Shown here piece by piece: positions 1 through 4,878 of a DNA stretch of 10,361 nucleotides (position 1 is the first letter of the stretch; every line of letters starts with the position of its first letter). The notes under the pieces are model-generated. The model was not told the origin of the DNA. It saw nothing but the letters and a program-made list of their open reading frames with translations, and made no database searches. The position numbers and the translations under genes were made by a program. Source of the DNA: Bdellovibrionaceae bacterium UBA6776 (GTDB taxonomy: Bacteria; Bdellovibrionota; Bdellovibrionia; Bdellovibrionales; UBA1609); the NCBI GenBank assembly GCA_002453155.1, contig DKGG01000023.1, forward strand, positions 81,325-91,685, in the 5' to 3' direction.

Positions 1-50
1 CACCCTTGGTAAGGGTGAGGTCGTGAGTTCGAGTCTCACCATGGGCTCCA
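1..50 (+). tRNA. tRNA-Thr (anticodon GGU), 3' part; 5' end outside window
   Basis: The window opens at the first base of the anticodon stem. The stem CACCC (1-5) pairs with GGGTG (13-17) around a seven-base loop with anticodon GGT at 8-10, which reads threonine ACC/ACU codons. The T arm is GTGAG (23-27), loop TTCGAGT (28-34) and CTCAC (35-39). The 3' acceptor strand is 40-46, the discriminator base is T47, and CCA is encoded at 48-50. The D arm and 5' acceptor strand lie before position 1. A tRNA-Thr(GGU) directly upstream of tuf matches the thrT-tufB arrangement of E. coli. I see no terminator between it and tuf, so co-transcription is likely (inference). Confidence 0.96.
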
Positions 51-166
51 TCGGTTTTGATGAGAATGGTTTTTAAGAATTAGGTTTTGAGTTAGAAAAA
101 GCAAAGTTTTAAAAAAGAGAAACTTTTAACTAAACAAAGAGAACAACGAGTAGAGGAGAGTCTTCA
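51..166 (+). other. AT-rich spacer / tuf leader
   Basis: This 116-base spacer between tRNA-Thr and tuf is rich in A and T and holds no gene. It contains a weak inverted repeat, AAAGTTT (103-109) against AAACTTT (120-126), with no T-tract that would make it a terminator. TTGA-containing hexamers near 57 and 87 could pass as -35 boxes, but none has a convincing -10 box at normal spacing, so I call no promoter. The Shine-Dalgarno block AGAGGAGAG (152-160) lies six bases before the tuf ATG. Confidence 0.6.
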
Positions 167-1357
<1,191 letters not shown>

Positions 1358-1358
1358 G

Positions 1359-1376
1359 ACTTCAAAAAGTTGAAGT
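1359..1376 (+). repeat. Hairpin directly after the tuf stop codon
   Basis: ACTTCAA (1359-1365) pairs perfectly with TTGAAGT (1370-1376) around an AAAG loop, starting one base after the tuf TAA. No T-tract follows, so it is not a terminator on its own. It may protect or process the mRNA 3' end together with the terminator 15 bases downstream (inference). It resembles the hairpin at the rplA stop codon. Confidence 0.6.
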
Positions 1377-1390
1377 GATTTCATGGGAAC

Positions 1391-1416
1391 GGGGACCTTT
1401 TTAAGGGTCCCCTTTT
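1391..1416 (+). terminator. Intrinsic terminator after tuf
   Basis: GGGGACC (1391-1397) pairs with GGTCCCC (1406-1412), seven Watson-Crick pairs that may extend with a T-G and a T-A pair, followed at once by TTTT (1413-1416). This is a standard Rho-independent terminator for the tRNA-Thr-tuf transcript. Only 28 bases separate it from tRNA-Trp, so the downstream unit must start within that short gap or rely on readthrough. Confidence 0.88.
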
Positions 1417-1444
1417 CCGCGTTTATGAGATGGTTTTAAAACGG

Positions 1445-1521
1445 AGGGCAGTAGCTCTAATTGGTAGAGCGGCGGACTCCAAATCCGTAGGTTGTGGGTT
1501 CGAATCCCTCCTGCCCTGCCA
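1445..1521 (+). tRNA. tRNA-Trp (anticodon CCA)
   Basis: This is a complete 77-base tRNA. The acceptor strand AGGGCAG (1445-1451) pairs with CTGCCCT (1511-1517), the discriminator is G1518 and CCA is encoded at 1519-1521. The D stem is GCTC/GAGC beginning at 1454. The anticodon stem GCGGA (1472-1476) pairs with TCCGT (1484-1488) around loop CTCCAAA, giving anticodon CCA at 1479-1481, which reads UGG. The T arm is centred on GGGTTCGAATCCC. A tRNA-Trp directly before secE-nusG is a common arrangement in many bacteria. No clear promoter fits in the 28 bases after the tuf terminator. Confidence 0.98.
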
Positions 1522-1523
1522 CT

Positions 1524-1547
1524 GAATCCGAGAAAAAATTCGGGTTC
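1524..1547 (+). repeat. Hairpin between tRNA-Trp and secE
   Basis: GAATCCGAG (1524-1532) can pair with TTCGGGTTC (1539-1547), nine pairs including two wobbles, around an A6 loop. It begins two bases after the tRNA CCA end and is followed by an A-run and the secE ribosome-binding site. It therefore lacks the T-tract of a + strand terminator. A role in tRNA 3' processing or in shaping the new secE mRNA 5' end is possible (inference). Confidence 0.55.
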
Positions 1548-1556
1548 GAAAAAAAA

Positions 1557-1562
1557 GAGAGG
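1557..1562 (+). promoter_or_regulatory. Ribosome-binding site that fixes the secE TTG start
   Basis: GAGAGG lies five bases before the TTG at 1568. No ATG or GTG in this frame is well placed, and the first internal methionine is residue 94, so this site decides the start. Confidence 0.75.
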
Positions 1563-1567
1563 TTAGC

Positions 1568-1969
1568 TTGGACGACAATAATAAAAAAATCAGAGCCGTC
1601 GCCTTTATTCTCGCGGGAGCTTTGGTGGCTCTTGTTATCGATGTGCTTTTTGAGTCCCTGTCTGTGACTTTCGGGAAGGTGGCTCGCCTCCGCAGTGATG
1701 AGACCTTGAGACACGGTCTTCCGATTGCTGTGGGTTTGATTGTGTTTTTAATTTTGCAGTTCAACCCAAAAGTGCGCGCCTGGGCAGATGAAGTGATCTC
1801 CGAAGTGCGTAAAGTGGTTTGGCCTTCAAAGCAAGAAGTGACGGCGATGACAGTGGTGGTTTGTGTTTTTGTGACAGTCATTGGCTTGGGCCTGGGTGTT
1901 TTTGATTTTGTGGCCGGACAAGCAATCACCGCATTTGTTCAAACTAATTTTTTAAGTTTTTTACTCTAG
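1568..1969 (+). CDS. secE: Preprotein translocase subunit SecE (long, three-segment form)
   Basis: SecE is the inner-membrane clamp of the SecYEG protein-export channel. The 133-residue product is close to the E. coli length (127), not the roughly 60-70 residues of single-segment SecE. Three hydrophobic segments are visible: about residues 10-28, 51-65 and 95-117. The family signature lies between the second and third, with EVRKVVWPSKQE at 79-90. That region forms the amphipathic and core transmembrane part essential for SecY binding. The start is TTG, supported by GAGAGG five bases upstream and by the lack of another usable start. The stop TAG at 1967 overlaps the nusG ribosome-binding site, so the two genes are probably translated from one mRNA. 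The secE-nusG pairing is among the most conserved in bacteria. Confidence 0.97.
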   Translation: MDDNNKKIRAVAFILAGALVALVIDVLFESLSVTFGKVARLRSDETLRHGLPIAVGLIVFLILQFNPKVRAWADEVISEVRKVVWPSKQEVTAMTVVVCVFVTVIGLGLGVFDFVAGQAITAFVQTNFLSFLL

Positions 1970-1972
1970 GGG
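1968..1972 (+). promoter_or_regulatory. nusG ribosome-binding site overlapping the secE stop
   Basis: AGGGG begins inside the secE TAG. It is three bases from the ATG at 1976 and six from the ATG at 1979. The second spacing is the more usual one, so nusG may begin at 1979. Confidence 0.6.
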
Positions 1973-1975
1973 CGA

Positions 1976-2524
1976 ATGATGGAAACTCTCAATCCCAATT
2001 TTAAATGGTACATTGTGAACACTCAGACGGGCTGTGAGAACACAGCCAAATTGTCTATTGAAGAGCGTTCCAAATCTTTGGGAATGGAATCTGAATTTGG
2101 TCAGATTTTGATTCCATCAGAGAATGTGGTTGAGCTTGTGAAGGGGAAGAAAGCGACCCGTTCAAAGAAGTTTTTCCCCGGTTACATCTTTGTTCAAATG
2201 AATATGACAGATAAAACTTGGCACTTGGTGAAAAGCGCCTCAAAGGTGACTGGTTTTATTGGTGGAAATGCAAAGCCTCCGGCAGTTCCTGAGGAAGAGG
2301 TTTTGCGAGTGACTCGCCAAATGGAAGTAGGTGCCGAAAAGCCCGTTACAAAAGTGCGTTTCTCCGTTGGAGAAAGTGTCATGGTTGTGGATGGTCCTTT
2401 CAGCAACTTTAACGGTACAGTTGAAGAGATCAATCAGGAAAAAGGGAAGGTTAAAGTTTCCGTCAGTATTTTCGGAAGACCAACCCCTGTGGAATTGGAT
2501 TTTGTTCAGGTTGAAAAGGCCTGA
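1976..2524 (+). CDS. nusG: Transcription termination/antitermination factor NusG
   Basis: NusG binds RNA polymerase, suppresses pausing, assists Rho and can link polymerase to the leading ribosome. From the first ATG the product has 182 residues; E. coli NusG has 181. The N-terminal NGN domain runs from about residue 9 (FKWYIVNTQTGCE) to 115 and includes FPGYIFV at 67-73. A short linker leads to the C-terminal KOW domain (about 130-182) with DGPFSNFNG (139-147) and IFGRPTPVELDF (165-176), both typical. There are tandem in-frame ATG codons at 1976 and 1979. The second has the better ribosome-binding-site spacing and would give 181 residues. It starts seven bases after secE and is followed after 40 bases by rplK. 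Confidence 0.98.
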   Translation: MMETLNPNFKWYIVNTQTGCENTAKLSIEERSKSLGMESEFGQILIPSENVVELVKGKKATRSKKFFPGYIFVQMNMTDKTWHLVKSASKVTGFIGGNAKPPAVPEEEVLRVTRQMEVGAEKPVTKVRFSVGESVMVVDGPFSNFNGTVEEINQEKGKVKVSVSIFGRPTPVELDFVQVEKA

Positions 2525-2525
2525 T

Positions 2526-2558
2526 CGAATTAGAAGAACAACAACCCCGAATTAGGAG
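2526..2558 (+). repeat. Direct repeat between nusG and rplK
   Basis: CGAATTAGAAG (2526-2536) and CGAATTAGGAG (2548-2558) match at 10 of 11 bases with starts 22 apart. The second copy contains the rplK Shine-Dalgarno AGGAG. In E. coli the leader of rplK is where L1 represses its own operon. I cannot establish that this repeat takes part. Confidence 0.5.
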
Positions 2559-2564
2559 TGGGAA

Positions 2565-2987
2565 ATGGCTAGAAAAGTAACAGGCCAGATCAAATTGCAA
2601 ATACCGGCAGGGAAGGCGAATCCAGCACCTCCCGTTGGACCGGCGCTCGGACAACATGGGGTAAACATTATGGAGTTCTGTAAGCAGTTCAATGCTCGCA
2701 CTCAAAAAGAGGGCGACATGATCATTCCGGTGATCATTACTGTTTTCTCGGACCGTACGTTTACTTTCATCACCAAGACGCCTCCTGTATCTGTACTTTT
2801 GATGAAGGCTGCAAAGTTGAAATCTGGGTCTAAAATGCCTCAGAAAGACAAAGTGGGAAAAGTGTCTATGGATCAAATCAAAGAGATCGCTACGCTGAAA
2901 ATGCCCGATCTTAACTGCTTAGATCTTGAAAGCGCCGTGAATCAAGTGATCGGTACTTCCAAGAGCATGGGCTTAGAAGTGAAGTGA
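2565..2987 (+). CDS. rplK: Ribosomal protein L11 (uL11)
   Basis: L11 binds 23S rRNA at the GTPase-associated centre, at the base of the L7/L12 stalk, where translation factors dock. The product has 140 residues, the normal length (E. coli 142). The N-terminal domain carries the proline-rich segment IPAGKANPAPPVGPALGQHG (residues 13-32), the region linked to thiostrepton action and factor-dependent movements. The C-terminal rRNA-binding domain runs from about residue 72 with KTPPVSVLLMKAA and the terminal TSKSMGLEV, both typical. The ATG at 2565 has AGGAG ending six bases upstream. The stop TGA overlaps the rplA ribosome-binding site, so rplK and rplA are very likely co-translated. Confidence 0.99.
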   Translation: MARKVTGQIKLQIPAGKANPAPPVGPALGQHGVNIMEFCKQFNARTQKEGDMIIPVIITVFSDRTFTFITKTPPVSVLLMKAAKLKSGSKMPQKDKVGKVSMDQIKEIATLKMPDLNCLDLESAVNQVIGTSKSMGLEVK

Positions 2988-2995
2988 GGTGAAAG

Positions 2996-3691
2996 ATGGC
3001 GAAGTTATCTAAAAAAATGAAAGCCTCTCTTGGCAAAATTGATCGAAACCAAAGATACAACTTGGAAGACGCTTTGAACTTGGTTGCAGAAACTGCAACG
3101 GCCAAGTTTGACGAGTCTGTGGAAGTGGCTGTGAACTTGGGTGTGGATCCAAAGCAATCGGATCAACAGGTCCGTGGTGCCATTGGACTTCCAAATGGTC
3201 TGGGTAAAAACGTTCGTGTTCTTGTGTTCGCGAAAGGCCCAAAAGAACAAGAAGCGAAAGATGCCGGTGCAGATTTCGTGGGTTCTGATGACATTGTGGA
3301 AAAGATCCAAGGGGGATGGCTTGATTTCGACAAAGCCTTGGCCACTCCAGACATGATGGTCACTGTGGCGAAAGTTGCGAAAATCTTAGGTCCTCGTGGT
3401 TTGATGCCCAACCCTAAAGTTGGAACTGTCACCATGAATGTGGGCGCTGCCGTTGAAGCCGAGAAAAAAGGGAAACTGGATTTTCGAGTGGATAAAAACG
3501 GAATCGTTCATGCCATTATCGGCAAAAAGTCCATGGGCACAGACAAGCTCAAGGACAACTATAAGGCTTTTATGGGAGCAATCCTTAAAGCCAAACCATC
3601 TTCCAGTAAGGGAGTTTACCTGCGTGGGATCACAATGTCGTCCACAATGGGTCCTGGTGTGAAGGTGGATTTATCAAGTGCAGAAGCTTAA
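2996..3691 (+). CDS. rplA: Ribosomal protein L1 (uL1)
   Basis: L1 forms the mobile L1 stalk of the large subunit, which helps eject tRNA from the E site. In many bacteria it also represses translation of the L11-L1 mRNA. The product has 231 residues, matching the family (E. coli 234). The hallmark RNA-binding segment GPRGLMPNPKVGTVT is present at residues 132-146. The terminal segment GVYLRGITMSSTMGPGVKVD is typical of the conserved domain I end. The ATG at 2996 has GAGGTGA (2986-2992) just upstream, overlapping the rplK stop. The stop codon TAA lies inside a perfect 11-bp hairpin arm (3688-3712), which is unusual. Confidence 0.99.
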   Translation: MAKLSKKMKASLGKIDRNQRYNLEDALNLVAETATAKFDESVEVAVNLGVDPKQSDQQVRGAIGLPNGLGKNVRVLVFAKGPKEQEAKDAGADFVGSDDIVEKIQGGWLDFDKALATPDMMVTVAKVAKILGPRGLMPNPKVGTVTMNVGAAVEAEKKGKLDFRVDKNGIVHAIIGKKSMGTDKLKDNYKAFMGAILKAKPSSSKGVYLRGITMSSTMGPGVKVDLSSAEA

Positions 3692-3712
3692 TTCTTCAAG
3701 GTGAAGAATTAA
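3688..3712 (+). repeat. Perfect 11-bp hairpin spanning the rplA stop codon
   Basis: TTAATTCTTCA (3688-3698) pairs perfectly with TGAAGAATTAA (3702-3712) around the loop AGG, and the rplA TAA (3689-3691) is in the left arm. Only TTT follows nearby, after two bases, so it is a poor intrinsic terminator. It may act as an RNA stability or processing element, or weakly separate rplKA from rplJL (inference). Confidence 0.7.
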
Positions 3713-3838
3713 ATTTAAAAACGCGAATCGCGGTCTGAGACAGTAGGGGCTGAAAGGCTTAAAAAGCAAACCCTGCCGAGACGTGAGGTTGAAGGACATA
3801 ACCTCCTCAAAGATTCTCTCTCCGCGGTCAAATTTAAA
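3711..3838 (+). ncRNA. L10 leader (autoregulatory RNA of rplJL)
   Basis: This 5' leader RNA is the site where the L10-(L7/L12) complex binds to repress its own synthesis. The conserved core is visible: GAGACAGTAGGGG (3737-3749), AGGCTTAA (3756-3762) and CCCTGCCGAGAC (3771-3782), which form the kink-turn-like arm. CAGTAGGG (3741-3748) pairs with CCCTGCCG (3771-3778) with one mismatch, capped by GCTT/AAGC (3757-3760 with 3764-3767). A second arm is GAGGTT (3785-3790) with AACCTC (3800-3805). The closing stem is CGCGG (3729-3733) with CCGCG (3822-3826), which AAATTT blocks at 3711 and 3830 may extend. It ends shortly before the rplJ ribosome-binding site. The identification rests on the recognised motif and its position; exact edges are uncertain. 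Confidence 0.88.
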
Positions 3839-3841
3839 GAA

Positions 3842-3848
3842 AGTGAGG
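3842..3848 (+). promoter_or_regulatory. Ribosome-binding site that fixes the rplJ start
   Basis: AGTGAGG lies nine bases before the ATG at 3858 and twelve before the second ATG at 3861. This spacing supports 3858. It argues against an in-frame GTG at 3783, which falls inside the structured L10 leader. Confidence 0.75.
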
Positions 3849-3857
3849 CATCTCTTT

Positions 3858-4385
3858 ATGATGACAAGAGACCGAAAGGCTCAAGAGATCACCACCATTT
3901 CTGAAAAGTTTGGCCGGTCAAAAGCAGCTTTCCTCGTCGATTTCAAAGGAATGGACGTGGAAAATGTGACGAAGCTACGTAAGTCGCTTCGACCTGTCGA
4001 ATCTGAAATGAAGGTTGTACGCAATACTCTTGCGCTAAGAGCCTTATCTGACCACCCTGAAATGAAGGGCGCTCTGGAAACTGAATTTGTAGGAACAAAT
4101 GCAATTGTATTTGCCTACAACGAGCCCAGTGCCGCTGCGAAAGCTTTGAAAGAGTTCGGCAAAGAAGTCGAAGCCTTTCAAATCAAATCAGGTGCGATGG
4201 ATGGGGTAAAAATGTCTGAGGCGGCAGTGATGCAATTGGCAGATCTACCAGGCAAAGACGAATTGCGTGCAATGTTACTCGCTGTATTTGCAGCTCCAAT
4301 GACCAAGTTCTTGGGTACAGCACAAGCTGTTCCGGCTGGTTTTGCGCGAGCTCTAAATGCATACAAAGAAACCAAATCTAACTAA
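3858..4385 (+). CDS. rplJ: Ribosomal protein L10 (uL10)
   Basis: L10 anchors L7/L12 dimers to the ribosome next to L11, forming the factor-binding stalk, and in complex with L7/L12 represses its own mRNA through the leader upstream. From the ATG at 3858 the product has 175 residues (E. coli 165). The rRNA-binding N-terminal domain includes AAFLVDFKGMDVENVTKLRK and MKVVRNTLALRAL. The C-terminal helix that binds L7/L12 dimers covers about residues 133-172. Tandem ATGs occur at 3858 and 3861, and AGTGAGG nine bases before the first favours it. A GTG at 3783 would add 25 residues, but these are encoded by the L10 leader and do not resemble the family N-terminus. It is followed after 20 bases by rplL. 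Confidence 0.97.
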   Translation: MMTRDRKAQEITTISEKFGRSKAAFLVDFKGMDVENVTKLRKSLRPVESEMKVVRNTLALRALSDHPEMKGALETEFVGTNAIVFAYNEPSAAAKALKEFGKEVEAFQIKSGAMDGVKMSEAAVMQLADLPGKDELRAMLLAVFAAPMTKFLGTAQAVPAGFARALNAYKETKSN

Positions 4386-4405
4386 AAATTTTTGAGGAGA
4401 AAAAA

Positions 4406-4783
4406 ATGTCAGTAAATAAAGATCAAGTTGTAGAATTCCTATCGAACATGCCTGTGATTGAACTTGCAGGAATGATTAAAGAACTCGAAGAAAAGTGGGG
4501 CGTTTCTGCTGCCGCACCTGTAGCTATGGCTGCAATGCCTGGAGCGGGTGGAGCTGCTGCTGCTGAAGAGAAAACTGAGTTCGACGTGATTTTGGCAAGT
4601 GCCGGATCTAACAAGATTGCTGTGATTAAAGAAGTTCGAACCATCACTGGTCTTGGACTTAAAGAAGCAAAAGATCTTGTTGAAGGTGCTCCAAAGCCCG
4701 TTAAAGAAGGCGTAGCGAAAGACGAAGCTGAAAAAATCAAAGAAGCTCTTTCTAAAGCCGGCGCAACTGTAGAGTTGAAGTAA
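4406..4783 (+). CDS. rplL: Ribosomal protein L7/L12 (bL12)
   Basis: L7/L12 is the multicopy stalk protein that recruits and stimulates EF-Tu, EF-G and other GTPases. The 125-residue product shows three parts: an N-terminal dimerisation and L10-binding helix pair (about 1-33, ELAGMIKELEEKWGV), an Ala/Gly/Pro-rich flexible hinge (about 34-53) and the globular C-terminal domain (about 56-125). The factor-binding surface is seen in GLGLKEAKDLVEGAPK (82-97), nearly invariant in the family. The strong Shine-Dalgarno TGAGGAGA (4393-4400) fits the need to make this protein in several copies per ribosome. A hairpin with the features of an attenuator lies just downstream, before rpoB. Confidence 0.99.
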   Translation: MSVNKDQVVEFLSNMPVIELAGMIKELEEKWGVSAAAPVAMAAMPGAGGAAAAEEKTEFDVILASAGSNKIAVIKEVRTITGLGLKEAKDLVEGAPKPVKEGVAKDEAEKIKEALSKAGATVELK

Positions 4784-4797
4784 TCGCTTTTTTTTAA

Positions 4798-4833
4798 AGG
4801 GTGGCTCCTATGGAGCCGCCCTATTGTTGTTTT
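4798..4833 (+). terminator. Attenuator-like terminator between rplL and rpoB
   Basis: AGGGTGGCTCC (4798-4808) pairs with GGAGCCGCCCT (4812-4822), eleven pairs including one T-G wobble, around a TAT loop. The tail ATTGTTGTTTT (4823-4833) is U-rich but interrupted by G. In E. coli a partial terminator between rplL and rpoB lowers polymerase gene expression relative to the ribosomal genes, and this element fits that role. The broken tail suggests partial rather than full termination (inference). I see no convincing promoter between it and rpoB. Confidence 0.8.
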
Positions 4834-4852
4834 GATAAGATTGAATTTTTTG

Positions 4853-4868
4853 TGTGACTCGATTCACA
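4853..4868 (+). promoter_or_regulatory. TGTGA-N6-TCACA palindrome (CRP-like) abutting the rpoB RBS
   Basis: TGTGA (4853-4857) and TCACA (4864-4868) are separated by six bases, CTCGAT. This matches the core half-sites and spacing of the CRP-family operator exactly. It ends one base before the rpoB Shine-Dalgarno AGGAG (4869-4873). In RNA it would be a five-pair hairpin touching the ribosome-binding site. Whether it acts as a DNA operator, an RNA element or neither is unproven. Confidence 0.4.
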
Positions 4869-4878
4869 AGGAGAGAGG

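Noticed and set aside
57..113. Possible tuf promoter in the tRNA-Thr to tuf spacer
   Set aside because: TTGATG (57) and TTGAGT (87) have no good -10 partner at 16-18 bases; the AT-rich context makes chance matches easy.
1423..1929. 168-residue - strand frame across tRNA-Trp and secE
   Set aside because: It reads through a certain tRNA and a certain membrane protein gene, with no recognisable domain.
3783..3857. In-frame GTG at 3783 giving a 25-residue longer L10
   Set aside because: The extra segment is encoded by the folded L10 leader, has no good ribosome-binding site, and does not match the L10 family N-terminus. AGTGAGG before 3858 fits better.
4832..4860. Possible rpoB promoter with TTGATA at 4832-4837
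   Set aside because: At normal spacing the -10 position reads TGACTC, which is not a plausible -10 box.
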